Positions 25,275 through 33,668 of a DNA stretch of 46,176 nt are shown here, piece by piece; the first letter of the stretch is position 1; each line of letters starts with the position of its first letter. The notes under the pieces are model-generated. The model searched no databases. It saw only the letters and a list, made by a program, of their open reading frames with translations, and was not told the DNA's origin. Location of the stretch: contig CAZSQD010000003.1 in NCBI GenBank assembly GCA_964608925.1, positions 1 through 46,176 of the forward strand. The letters run 5' to 3'. The stretch comes from GCA-2733415 sp964608925. Its GTDB lineage: Bacteria > Bacteroidota > Bacteroidia > Flavobacteriales > Flavobacteriaceae. The translations under genes were made by a program, and so were the position numbers.

Positions 25275-26771
25275 TTAAATAACGTATTTTGCTAATTTAT
25301 CTACAATATTCCTATCATTTGCTAATCTTGGTAATTTATTTTGCCCACCTAATTTACCTATTGATTTCATGTAATTTTGGAACCCATTTTGGGTAATTTT
25401 TGTAATTTTTAAGGGTTGTAAAACTTTACCATCTATCAAATCAAAATAATAACTATTTTGTTGTTGTAAGACACTATCTATTTTTGCAGAAAACGCTTCC
25501 ATATATGCAGGAGGGTTCCCAAATTCAATACACCATTCGTGATATGGTAATCCTTTTTTTGGTGTAATTTGTGGAGCAACAGTAAACTCATTTACAGTTA
25601 CATTAGTGCCTTCAATAGCTATTTTTAATGCTTCTTCAACTTCTTTGCCAATTACGTGTTCGCCAAAAGCAGATATGAAATGCTTTACGCGTCCAGAAAC
25701 TACAATACGATAGGGTTTTGTAGCTGTAAACTGAATGGTGTCACCAATATTATAGCCCCATAAACCTGCTGTAGTAGAAATTATCATGACATAATTTACG
25801 CCTACTTCAACGTCTTGTAATGTGATGCGATTTAAGTTATTACTTAAATAATCTTCGGTTTTTATAAACTCGTAAAAAATACCCGAATCTAATTGTAATA
25901 GCATTCCTTTTTCGGTTTGGGTGTCTTGAAATGCAAAGAACCCTTCTGATGCAGGATACAATTCTATACCATCTACTTTTCGTCCAATTAATGCTTCAAA
26001 TTTTGCGCGATAAGGCTCAAAATTCACACCTCCATAGATAAATAAGTTGAAATTTTTAAACAGTTCACCTACGGGTTTATTTGATTTTTCTACTAACTTT
26101 TCAAAGTACATTTGTACCCAACTTGGTATGCCCGAAATTATGGTCATGTCTTCATTAATGGTTTCATTAACTACTGCATTTACTTTGGTTTCCCAGTCTT
26201 CAATACAATTGGTTTCCCAACTTGGTAATCTGTTTTTTTGCAGATATTTAGGAACATAATGCGCAACAATACCAGATAAGCGCCCTAAGTTAATTCCGTT
26301 TTGCAAAGTTAAAATTGGGCTTCCTTGTAAAAAAATCATTTTACCATTTACAAAACTAGTATTCTTGGTTTCTGCCATATAACACAAAATTGCATTTCGG
26401 GCAGCAGTGGTATGTGTGGGCATTGACTCTTTAGTAATTGGAATATACTTTGCTCCAGAAGTAGTGCCGCTGGTTTTGGCAAAATAAAGTGGCTTGCCTG
26501 TCCATAAAATATTTTCGTCACCAGCAACTACTCGGTCTACATACGGGCGAAGTGCTTCGTAATCTCGTACGGGTACATTTTTTACAAAATCTTTATGATT
26601 ATTAATACTAATAAAATTATGGTCCTTACCAAATTCAGTTGAAGTTGCGGAGCTAATTAAATGCTCAAATACTTTTTTTTGCGTAGCAATAGGTTGACTC
26701 ATCCATTTATTCATGTTACGTTTTACAAGTAACGCAAAGGGTAAGGCTAAAATTGATTTTAATGATTTCAT
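25275..26771 (-). CDS. Bacterial GH3 (auxin-responsive family) acyl-adenylate/amide synthetase-like protein
   Basis: A 498-residue GH3-family protein. Plant GH3 enzymes adenylate a carboxylate and join it to an amino acid; the role of the bacterial relatives is not established. Visible marks are the ATP-binding segment FAKTSGTTSGAKYIPITKESM (about 105-125, like the ANL P-loop), IYGGVNFEPY, ELYPASEGFFAFQD (adenylate-contact region) and YNIGDTIQFT, VSGRVKHFISAFGEHV near the C-terminal domain. It is the first gene of the minus-strand cluster leading to rfbD and precedes DUF6909 by 28 bases. It converges on nothing; the M23 peptidase gene upstream is on the same strand but separated by repeat elements. 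Confidence 0.88.
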   Translation of the reverse strand: MKSLKSILALPFALLVKRNMNKWMSQPIATQKKVFEHLISSATSTEFGKDHNFISINNHKDFVKNVPVRDYEALRPYVDRVVAGDENILWTGKPLYFAKTSGTTSGAKYIPITKESMPTHTTAARNAILCYMAETKNTSFVNGKMIFLQGSPILTLQNGINLGRLSGIVAHYVPKYLQKNRLPSWETNCIEDWETKVNAVVNETINEDMTIISGIPSWVQMYFEKLVEKSNKPVGELFKNFNLFIYGGVNFEPYRAKFEALIGRKVDGIELYPASEGFFAFQDTQTEKGMLLQLDSGIFYEFIKTEDYLSNNLNRITLQDVEVGVNYVMIISTTAGLWGYNIGDTIQFTATKPYRIVVSGRVKHFISAFGEHVIGKEVEEALKIAIEGTNVTVNEFTVAPQITPKKGLPYHEWCIEFGNPPAYMEAFSAKIDSVLQQQNSYYFDLIDGKVLQPLKITKITQNGFQNYMKSIGKLGGQNKLPRLANDRNIVDKLAKYVI

Positions 26772-26811
26772 AAATGATATTCAAAAAGTTGATTTGTTTT
26801 TTTAATAAATT

Positions 26812-26926
26812 ATACCTCCTCATATCGAGGTATTAAGCTTCATTTTTAATAACTTTTGATGCAGAACATCAGGGGAATTAAACCTCCCGATAATTATCGG
26901 GATGGGCTATCGCCCCGCGATTAAAA
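26812..26926. repeat. Cluster of short palindromes between the M23 and GH3 genes
   Basis: Three palindromes in the 149-base gap: ATACCTC / GAGGTAT (26812-26833), CCCGATAATTATCGGG (26886-26901), and GGGCTATCGCCCC followed by GCGATTAAAA (26904-26926), the last overlapping the stop codon of the M23 gene. Related elements occur at about 30341-30452, 38759-38775 and 43144-43166. Confidence 0.7.
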
Positions 26927-27772
26927 GTCGATGAAATTAATGGGATTTAATGCGTAACCGTTACTCCATAATTCAAAATGTAAATGCGGACCTGTTGATA
27001 ACTCACCAGTTGTTCCGGAAAAAGCAATAACTTCTCCTGATTTTACTAAATCTCCCTGTACTTTGTTTAAACTCGCATTATGTTTGTAAACTGATAATAG
27101 TTGATTTGCGTGTTTTATAATAATTACATTCCCCGTTTCGGCAGTCCATTCTGCAAAAATAACGGTACCATCAGCTACTGATTTTACAGGCGTATTTTCT
27201 GCAACCACAATATCAATTGCGTAATGTTTTTTTTCGGTATTAAAACCTTCAGAAATTGTTCCTTTTACAGGGGCGAATAATACAAAATTAGTATTTGTTC
27301 TATCTGCAGTAAATAAATTATATTTATCTTCCTTAGCAACTTCTTCTCGTAATAATGAATCTTTTAAGGATGTTGGTATGGCATTAAATTTCTCTTCAGA
27401 TGTTCCGTTTACAGTTACTTTTTCAGGAATTTCAGAGGTTGTATTTCCTAATAAAATATTGCGAATACTATTTAATTGCTTTTTGTTGACCTTTAAAGCC
27501 AATGTTAGTGAGTCTGTTTTTTCAGTTAAAAAGAGCGCTTTCTTTTTTAATGCCGTTGAGGAATAACCAGGAATATATTCACGTAGTGGCGTTAGTGCAA
27601 TTAGTAATGTAGTTAGTGTAATTAGTGTAATTATACTAAAACCTGCTAATACAAATACATTTAAACGTGTTAAGTTGATTGATAACTTTTCTTCAAAAGT
27701 ATTATCATTTAAAATTACCAAACGGTATTTATCAACTAACTTCTCCTTTAATTTCCTTTTTTTTGCTTCCAT
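26921..27772 (-). CDS. M23 (LytM-type) peptidase, membrane-anchored
   Basis: A 283-residue, single-helix (38-60) inner-membrane protein with a short coiled-coil region (about 75-105) and a C-terminal M23 domain (about 165-283). The zinc-site residues are present: H183 and D187 in HYAID, H263 and H265 in HLHFELW, plus H231. It may therefore cut peptidoglycan cross-bridge peptides, as in LytM and MepM relatives, in the periplasm. The last codon and stop are embedded in the short palindromic repeat. A -7 box stands just upstream of the start and the gene is divergent from tatA. Confidence 0.92.
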   Translation of the reverse strand: MEAKKRKLKEKLVDKYRLVILNDNTFEEKLSINLTRLNVFVLAGFSIITLITLTTLLIALTPLREYIPGYSSTALKKKALFLTEKTDSLTLALKVNKKQLNSIRNILLGNTTSEIPEKVTVNGTSEEKFNAIPTSLKDSLLREEVAKEDKYNLFTADRTNTNFVLFAPVKGTISEGFNTEKKHYAIDIVVAENTPVKSVADGTVIFAEWTAETGNVIIIKHANQLLSVYKHNASLNKVQGDLVKSGEVIAFSGTTGELSTGPHLHFELWSNGYALNPINFIDF

Positions 27773-27779
27773 TGTGATG

Positions 27780-27787
27780 CAAAATTA
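27780..27787 (-). promoter_or_regulatory. Candidate -7 box for the M23 peptidase gene
   Basis: Minus strand TAATTTTG fits TAnnTTTG and lies 8 bases before the ATG, implying a very short leader. Confidence 0.4.
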
Positions 27788-27828
27788 CATAATTTTAAAT
27801 TTTAACGTAGTTTTTAATGAATTCTTAT

Positions 27829-27836
27829 TAAATTTG
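27829..27836 (+). promoter_or_regulatory. Candidate -7 box for tatA
   Basis: TAAATTTG fits TAnnTTTG and ends 21 bases before the tatA ATG. No TTTG at the -33 spacing. Confidence 0.4.
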
Positions 27837-27857
27837 TACTCTAAAATTAAAAAAATT

Positions 27858-28052
27858 ATGATTTCATTAAGTATATTTTTATTTGTAGGTCCTTGGCAAT
27901 ATATTGTTATTGGTTTGGCCATATTATTATTATTTGGAGGAAAGAAAATTCCTGAATTAATGAAAGGTCTTGGTGGCGGTATTAAAGAATTTAAAAAGGC
28001 AACCAAAGAAGAGGAAGAGGAGACAAAAAAAGTAGATGATTCAAAAGAGTAA
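27858..28052 (+). CDS. tatA: Sec-independent (Tat) translocase subunit TatA
   Basis: TatA forms the protein-conducting part of the twin-arginine translocase for folded proteins in the inner membrane. The 64-residue protein has one N-terminal helix (FVGPWQYIVIGLAILLLF), the FGGKKIPEL hinge, an amphipathic helix (MKGLGGGIKEFKKA) and an acidic tail (EEEEETKKVDDSKE), as expected. The frame is open 60 codons upstream, but that part has no membrane-protein logic and overlaps the promoter, so the ATG at 27858 is chosen. No tatB or tatC is in the window; flavobacteria usually encode tatC elsewhere. Confidence 0.93.
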   Translation: MISLSIFLFVGPWQYIVIGLAILLLFGGKKIPELMKGLGGGIKEFKKATKEEEEETKKVDDSKE

Positions 28053-28134
28053 ACTGCTATTTTTTTTAGTATAGCATTCTAAAAATTATTTTTTATACCT
28101 TTTTTGTGAAAGGCATAAAATTCGTGATATTTTT

Positions 28135-28165
28135 AAAACCTTCCTAAAAAAAACAGGAAGGTTTT
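28135..28165. terminator. Bidirectional terminator between tatA and tex
   Basis: AAAACCTTCCT / AGGAAGGTTTT with a 9-base loop; its right end abuts the tex stop codon. Confidence 0.85.
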
Positions 28166-30292
28166 TTATTCTACCATACTCAATTGTATGCGCCCTCTAC
28201 TTAAATCTACTTCAACAACCGTTACCCAAACTTGCTGATTGAGTTTAACAACTTCATTGGGGTCCGAAATAAATTTGTTTGATAATTTTGAAATATGCAC
28301 CAATCCACTTTGTTTGAGGCCAATATTTACAAAGCATCCAAAATTAGTAATATTATTGATAATACCGGGGATTTTCATTCCTGTTTTTACATCTTCTATT
28401 TTTTGTAAGTTTTCATCAAAACTAAATGCTTTTGCTTTTTCTCGAGGATCAATACCGGGTTTTTTTAATTCTGAAATGATATCTTGAAGTGTTAGTAAAC
28501 CAACACTTTCGGTACAATATTTTTGTAATTTTAATTGCGATAAAAGGGTCGTGTTGCCTATTAAATTTTTTACGGAAACTTGTTGGTTTTTTGCCATTTC
28601 TGCAACTAATTTATAACGCTCAGGGTGTACAGATGTGTTGTCTAATGGGTTTTTGCTATCACGAATACGTAAAAAACCTGCTGCTTGCTCAAAGGCTTTT
28701 GCGCCTAAGCGAGGTACTTTTTTTAGTGCAATCAAGGTAGGAATACTTCCGTTTTCCGTGCGGTACTTTATAATATTGTGTGCAATAGTGTTTCCAATGC
28801 CTGATACGTAACTTAATAGTGGTGCGCTTGCGGTATTTACGTTTACGCCAATACTATTTACGCAACTCATTACTACGGTGTCTAATTCGGTTTTCAGTTG
28901 GTTTTGATCTACATCATGTTGGTATTGTCCTACACCAATTGATTTGGGGTCAATTTTAACCAATTCCGCAAGCGGATCTGCTAATCGCCTACCTATTGAA
29001 ACTGCTCCACGTACTGTTACGTCTTCATTTGGAAATTCTTCTCTTGCAATTTTAGAAGCAGAATATACGGATGCACCAGCTTCATTGACTACAAAAATTT
29101 CTACGCTATGTGTAAAGGAAATGTTTTTAATAAAACTTTCGGTTTCACGAGATGCGGTACCGTTACCAATTGCAATGGCTTCTATTAGGTGTTTTTTAAC
29201 CAAATTTTTTATTGTTTCGGAAGCGGCTACTATTTGTTTTTGTGGTGCATGTGGGTAAATGACACCGTGTTCTTGTAAGTCACCATTTTTTGCCAAACAT
29301 ACTACTTTACAGCCACTTCTATAGCCAGGGTCTAGCGCTAAAATTCGTTTTTCGCCCAACGGAGCACCTAATAAAAGCTGTCTTAAATTGGTAGCAAAAA
29401 CAGTAATGGCTTTTGCGTCAGCTTTTAATTTGGCTGCCTTTAAAACTTCATTGCTAATTGCGGGTTGTAGTAAACGTTTATATGCATCTTCAATAGCCAT
29501 AAATATTTGGTTGGTGCAAGATTCTACATTGGTTTTGATAATGATTTCATCAATTGTGTCTAATGCTTTTTCCTTGGGAGCTTCAATTTTCACACGTACA
29601 ATTCCTTCTTTTTCAGCTCTTAAAATTGCTAATAAACGATGAGATGGAGTTTTGTGTAAAGCTTCTTCCCAATCAAAATAGTTGCGATATTTTTGAGCTT
29701 TATCGGTTGTTTTTTGTTTAGCAATTACGGTGGTAGAAATTGCAGCACTACGTTGGTAGAGAGTTCTAATTTTTTTGCGCACCCACTCGTGTTCATTTAT
29801 GTATTCTGCAATAATATGTCTTGCGCCTTCCAGAGCATTTTCCACACTGTTTGTATTGTTTTTTATAAAACGTGTTGCGGTACGCTCAATGTTTTGATCT
29901 TGTTGTTGTAATATTATTTTAGCAAGGGGTTCTAATCCGTTTTCTCGTGCTACACTTGCTTTGGTTTTGCGTTTCTTTTTAAAAGGCAGGTATATGTCTT
30001 CTAAAACAGTTAAAGAAGTTGTTTTTTGTATTTTTTCCTGTAAAATTACAGTTAATAATCCTTGTTCTTCAATAGTTTTTAAAATAGTGATTTTCCGCTT
30101 TTCTACGGTTTCAAATTCTAATTTATATTTTACAATTTCACCAATTTGAACTTCATCTAAATTACCAGTCATTTCTTTTCTGTATCGAGAAATAAACGGA
30201 ATAGTAGCATCTTCATCTAACAGTTGTACGGTGTTTTGAATGCTTTTTAAGGGTAGTTTGGTAGTTTCTTGTATGTATTGAAGTTTGGTCAT
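28166..30292 (-). CDS. tex: Tex-family RNA-binding transcription accessory protein
   Basis: Tex proteins are conserved cytoplasmic nucleic-acid-binding proteins with a YqgF/RNase H-like domain, helix-hairpin-helix region and a C-terminal S1 domain; they influence transcription and stress resistance, with the mechanism not fully settled. The 708-residue protein has the N-terminal IPFISRYRKEMTGNLDE motif, the YqgF-like segment ILALDPGYRSGCKVV, SVGVGQYQHDV (here SIGVGQYQHDVDQ), the HhH LTQ-like region and an S1 domain at the end (GMKIPGIINNITNFGCFVNIG). It is slightly short for the family. It overlaps the terminator at its 3' end and lies downstream of murF with a 145-base repeat-containing gap. 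Confidence 0.95.
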   Translation of the reverse strand: MTKLQYIQETTKLPLKSIQNTVQLLDEDATIPFISRYRKEMTGNLDEVQIGEIVKYKLEFETVEKRKITILKTIEEQGLLTVILQEKIQKTTSLTVLEDIYLPFKKKRKTKASVARENGLEPLAKIILQQQDQNIERTATRFIKNNTNSVENALEGARHIIAEYINEHEWVRKKIRTLYQRSAAISTTVIAKQKTTDKAQKYRNYFDWEEALHKTPSHRLLAILRAEKEGIVRVKIEAPKEKALDTIDEIIIKTNVESCTNQIFMAIEDAYKRLLQPAISNEVLKAAKLKADAKAITVFATNLRQLLLGAPLGEKRILALDPGYRSGCKVVCLAKNGDLQEHGVIYPHAPQKQIVAASETIKNLVKKHLIEAIAIGNGTASRETESFIKNISFTHSVEIFVVNEAGASVYSASKIAREEFPNEDVTVRGAVSIGRRLADPLAELVKIDPKSIGVGQYQHDVDQNQLKTELDTVVMSCVNSIGVNVNTASAPLLSYVSGIGNTIAHNIIKYRTENGSIPTLIALKKVPRLGAKAFEQAAGFLRIRDSKNPLDNTSVHPERYKLVAEMAKNQQVSVKNLIGNTTLLSQLKLQKYCTESVGLLTLQDIISELKKPGIDPREKAKAFSFDENLQKIEDVKTGMKIPGIINNITNFGCFVNIGLKQSGLVHISKLSNKFISDPNEVVKLNQQVWVTVVEVDLSRGRIQLSMVE

Positions 30293-30342
30293 TAATTGTA
30301 ATTTAAGATAGAAATAATAGCACTGTTTGTTGTAATAAATCT

Positions 30343-30452
30343 CCTCGAGGTGTTATACCAATTAAAATTTAAAATAATTCAATTTACTTATGAGCACCTT
30401 TAAATTTAATTGGTATTAGTTTTATTGATCCTTTGGGCTATCGCCCCGTGAT
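30343..30452. repeat. Palindromic repeat cluster between tex and murF, running into murF
   Basis: CCTCGAGG at 30343-30350; an 18/19-bp inverted repeat ATACCAATTAAA(A)TTTAAA (30355-30373) / TTTAAATTTAATTGGTAT (30399-30416) with a 25-base spacer; and GGGCTATCGCCCCGTGAT at 30435-30452, whose minus strand supplies the last codons and TAG stop of murF. Confidence 0.7.
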
Positions 30453-31718
30453 GAGTTTTAAAATACGCTCTAATGCCATCCCTCTTGATCCTTTTATTAA
30501 AATAGTGCTATTGTTTTTTAGTTTAGTGTTAAAATTATTTTTGAAGGTTTCAAAGTCGGTAAATGAAATGATATTTTTTGTATTTTTTGTATTTTTAAAG
30601 TGTTCTCCTATAATATAGATGGTAGTGTTTTTTATGGTGTGTAGATAATCTACTATAATTTGATGTTCTGTATTGCTACTATTACCTAACTCAAACATAT
30701 CACCTAAAAATAAAACTTTGTTTTTTGCAGGTAAACTTTTAAAACTCTCCAAAGCAACCATCATGCTGGTTGGGTTTGCATTATAAGCGTCTAATATAAT
30801 TTGATGTCCATTTTGATTGATAATTTGTGACCGATTGTTGGTAGGGTAATAACTTTCAATAGCGTCTTTAATACTGTTGTTTTCTACTTTAAAATAGTTT
30901 CCTATGCAAATTGCAGCTGCTATATTAGTAAAATTATAATTACCAATTAAGTTACTGTTAATTTCTAATTGATTGTAAATAATAGTAACGTTTGGGTTTG
31001 CGCTGGCTAGCTGTATTTGTAGGTCACTATTCCCATTTTCAGAGAAAGTAACTTTTTTGATACCTTTTGATTGCTGTAATTGTTTTGGGTCATCAGCGTT
31101 TATAAATGCTATTTTCTGATTGTCTCGTAAGTAGTTATATAGTTCGCTTTTTGCTTTTATGACACCTTCTAAGTTTCCAAAACCTTCTAAGTGGGCTTTT
31201 CCAAAATTGGTAATATACCCAAAGTTTGGGTTAGCTATGTTAGCTAAAAAGGCTATTTCATTAGGATGATTAGCGCCCATTTCTATAATGCCTATTTCGG
31301 TATCCTTTGTCATGGTAAGTAGGGTTAATGGTACGCCAATATGGTTGTTTAAATTACCAATAGTAGCTGTGGTTTGGTATTTTTTACTAAGTACTGTATT
31401 TATCAATTCCTTAGTGGTGGTTTTTCCGTTACTGCCTGTTAAGGCAATAATTGGAATATTTAATTGTTGGCGGTGGTGTTTTGCTAATTGCTGTAATGTT
31501 TTTAGAGTATTAGGTACTAAAATGGTGTGCTCTGTTTTAAAATTAGCATCATCAATTATACAAAATGTTGCTCCTTTTACTGTTGCTTGTTGTGCAAATT
31601 TATTTCCATTAAAATGATCACCACTTAGAGCAAAAAATAAATTTCCTTTTTTAACGGTTCTGGTATCAGTACTAATGCCAGTACTATTTTTAAATAATTC
31701 GTAAATTTCTGAAAGCAT
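30438..31718 (-). CDS. murF: UDP-N-acetylmuramoyl-tripeptide--D-alanyl-D-alanine ligase
   Basis: Adds D-Ala-D-Ala to UDP-MurNAc-tripeptide, the last cytoplasmic step of peptidoglycan precursor synthesis. The 426-residue protein has the N-terminal STDTRTVKKGNLFFAL segment, the ATP site IALTGSNGKTTTKELI (P-loop residues 95-101), IGIIEMGANHPNEI, and LDAYNANPTSMMVALESF. A TTG-initiated extension of seven codons would start in the T run of the gldJ terminator, so the ATG at 31718 is chosen. The C-terminus (KLITGR) and the TAG stop are encoded by a dispersed palindromic element. It is downstream of gldJ on the same strand. Confidence 0.96.
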   Translation of the reverse strand: MLSEIYELFKNSTGISTDTRTVKKGNLFFALSGDHFNGNKFAQQATVKGATFCIIDDANFKTEHTILVPNTLKTLQQLAKHHRQQLNIPIIALTGSNGKTTTKELINTVLSKKYQTTATIGNLNNHIGVPLTLLTMTKDTEIGIIEMGANHPNEIAFLANIANPNFGYITNFGKAHLEGFGNLEGVIKAKSELYNYLRDNQKIAFINADDPKQLQQSKGIKKVTFSENGNSDLQIQLASANPNVTIIYNQLEINSNLIGNYNFTNIAAAICIGNYFKVENNSIKDAIESYYPTNNRSQIINQNGHQIILDAYNANPTSMMVALESFKSLPAKNKVLFLGDMFELGNSSNTEHQIIVDYLHTIKNTTIYIIGEHFKNTKNTKNIISFTDFETFKNNFNTKLKNNSTILIKGSRGMALERILKLITGR

Positions 31719-31737
31719 AATATGTTCTGTTTTTACC

Positions 31738-31768
31738 AAAAAAAAGCCCTAAAAATAGGGCTTTTTTT
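31738..31768 (-). terminator. Terminator between gldJ and murF
   Basis: GCCCTA / TAGGGC stem with AAAA loop and flanking A and T tracts. It may be partly read through, because no clear separate murF promoter is seen. Confidence 0.85.
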
Positions 31769-31785
31769 GTTTTTTTGAAAAAGTA

Positions 31786-33468
31786 TTATTTTCCGCTTGG
31801 AGATTTTCTTGGCCCTTTTGTTTTTGAACCTACTCTTGACATTGCACATCTAAATCCAATGTAAGAAGTAGCCATATCTTGAGGGTAAAATCTTCTTTCT
31901 GCAGGATCTAACCAATACTCTCTATCTTTCCAACTACCACCTTTATAAACTCTAATTTGATCGTTAATTTGGGAAGTTCTTTTGTTAGAAGTATCATATT
32001 CTTTAATCATGTTTCCTAAAGAGTCCATTCGTACACTATGTTTAGGAGAGTTATACATGTTGTCAGATCCAGCTTCTTCTTCGCCTTCATCATCACTATT
32101 ACCCTGATCAAAATATCTTGAAGAGGCTTTATCACCATCTCTAAAGTTAATTTGGTTTGCTTTACTAAAGTTAGTACGTAAATAAGTTTCATTCTCGTCA
32201 ACGGGTACTTGAGCAATTTGTCCTGGTAAAACAGTTGCAACAACTTTTCCGTTTTGTAAAGTATCATATCCAATAGAATCTGCAGTAATTAATACTACTT
32301 TCCCATCTTCTCCAATTTTATTTTTAGTGTATACGTTACCTCTATAGTAATTGAAATCAGTATATTCATCATCAACTATTGGTCTGTAAACATCAGCAAC
32401 CCATTCAGCAACATTACCTGCCATGTCATATAAGCCATAATCATTAGGTTCGTAAAAACGAGTTATTTGTGTAATATCAGCTCCATCATCACTCCACCCG
32501 GCAATACCACCATAATCACCATCACCTTGTTTAAAATTGGCGTTTTGATCTCCTCTAGTTGCTCTTGATCCTGAACGAGTATATTGCCCGTTCCATGGGT
32601 ATTTTTTTCTACCACGGTGTACGTTATAGCTTCTTAATTCTGACATTCCTAAAGCAGCAAACTCCCATTCTGATTCAGTAGGTAGTCTATAGTCTGGTTG
32701 AATGATTCCTGAAGATCGAGTAGCGTAAATGTTAATTTCTTCTCCGTCAGCATTAGTGATAGGATTTTTACTAGCTTTTTTACCACCATTTAAAATTTCT
32801 TCATTACCACCATAAGTAGATGTTGGTGAAATAATATATGTGTTTGTGCTAAAGTTGCTATCTGCAGTTACATCAGTAATTTTAGCACCTTCTTTTAAAT
32901 ATCCGTTTTTCTCTAAAGCACTTTCGTTTACACGATCCGTTCTCCAAACACAAAACTGATTGGCTTGTACCCAGTTAACACCAACTACAGGGTAGTCTTG
33001 GTATGCTGGATGACGTAAGTATTCTGTTACCATTACTTCGTTAAAACCTAGACGATTTCTCCAAACTAATGTATCAGGTACAACACCATCATAAATTTCT
33101 CTAAAATTTTCATTTTCTGGCGGATATACTTTTTTAGTCCAATCTAAGTATTCCATATACATAATATTGGTTACCTCAGATTCGTCCATGTAAAATGATT
33201 GTACATGTTGTTGGTTTGGTGAGTTGTTCCAATCGTGCATTGGGTCATCTTTTACTTTACCTTTTGTAAAAGTACCTCCTTCAACAAAAACTAAACCTGG
33301 AGCAGTTTCTTGTTCTTTATATTTGGTGTTATATTGAAAACCACCTTCTTTTGAGTTGATTGCCCAACCCGTAGCTCTTGAGCCACCTTTGTTTCCTTTT
33401 TTACAACTTGTTGTCGTGCTAAAAATAGTTAGGACTATTAAGATTTTGCGGACTAAATTCTTTTTCAT
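31786..33468 (-). CDS. gldJ: Gliding-motility/T9SS lipoprotein GldJ
   Basis: GldJ is an outer-membrane-associated lipoprotein of the gliding machinery, required for GldK stability and type IX secretion in Flavobacterium. The 560-residue protein has a lipoprotein signal peptide (MKKNLVRKILIVLTIFSTTTSC, Cys22; residues 1-22 are described by their ends) and a formylglycine-generating-enzyme (SUMF1)-like domain (about 50-540) with VFVEGGTFTKG, YRLPTESEWEFAALG, DMAGNVAEWVADVYRP and GGSWKDREYWLDPAERRFY. The frame has eight extra upstream codons; the ATG at 33468 gives a proper lipoprotein signal. It is divergent from porU, as in the known porV-porU-gldJ region. Confidence 0.95.
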   Translation of the reverse strand: MKKNLVRKILIVLTIFSTTTSCKKGNKGGSRATGWAINSKEGGFQYNTKYKEQETAPGLVFVEGGTFTKGKVKDDPMHDWNNSPNQQHVQSFYMDESEVTNIMYMEYLDWTKKVYPPENENFREIYDGVVPDTLVWRNRLGFNEVMVTEYLRHPAYQDYPVVGVNWVQANQFCVWRTDRVNESALEKNGYLKEGAKITDVTADSNFSTNTYIISPTSTYGGNEEILNGGKKASKNPITNADGEEINIYATRSSGIIQPDYRLPTESEWEFAALGMSELRSYNVHRGRKKYPWNGQYTRSGSRATRGDQNANFKQGDGDYGGIAGWSDDGADITQITRFYEPNDYGLYDMAGNVAEWVADVYRPIVDDEYTDFNYYRGNVYTKNKIGEDGKVVLITADSIGYDTLQNGKVVATVLPGQIAQVPVDENETYLRTNFSKANQINFRDGDKASSRYFDQGNSDDEGEEEAGSDNMYNSPKHSVRMDSLGNMIKEYDTSNKRTSQINDQIRVYKGGSWKDREYWLDPAERRFYPQDMATSYIGFRCAMSRVGSKTKGPRKSPSGK

Positions 33469-33610
33469 GCTTATATTGTAATTGATTAACAAATAGAGTT
33501 AAAGTGCGCAATATAATAAATATACATAATATTGCAATGTTTTTATTGAAATAATTATAATCTTACCGATTCTGTTGTCATATAACGACATATATAATGA
33601 TTATATTGCT

Positions 33611-33618
33611 TACTTTTG
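33611..33618 (+). promoter_or_regulatory. Candidate -7 box for porU-porV
   Basis: TACTTTTG fits TAnnTTTG, 50 bases before the porU ATG. The same octamer stands before pdhA. No -33 TTTG at 19 bases. Confidence 0.4.
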
Positions 33619-33668
33619 AAAATTAATAAAACATTGCACTAAAATTAAATACAATACGTTTACATAGC

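Noticed and set aside
31719..31739. TTG start for MurF seven codons upstream
   Set aside because: The TTG lies in the T run of the gldJ terminator; the ATG gives the normal MurF start.
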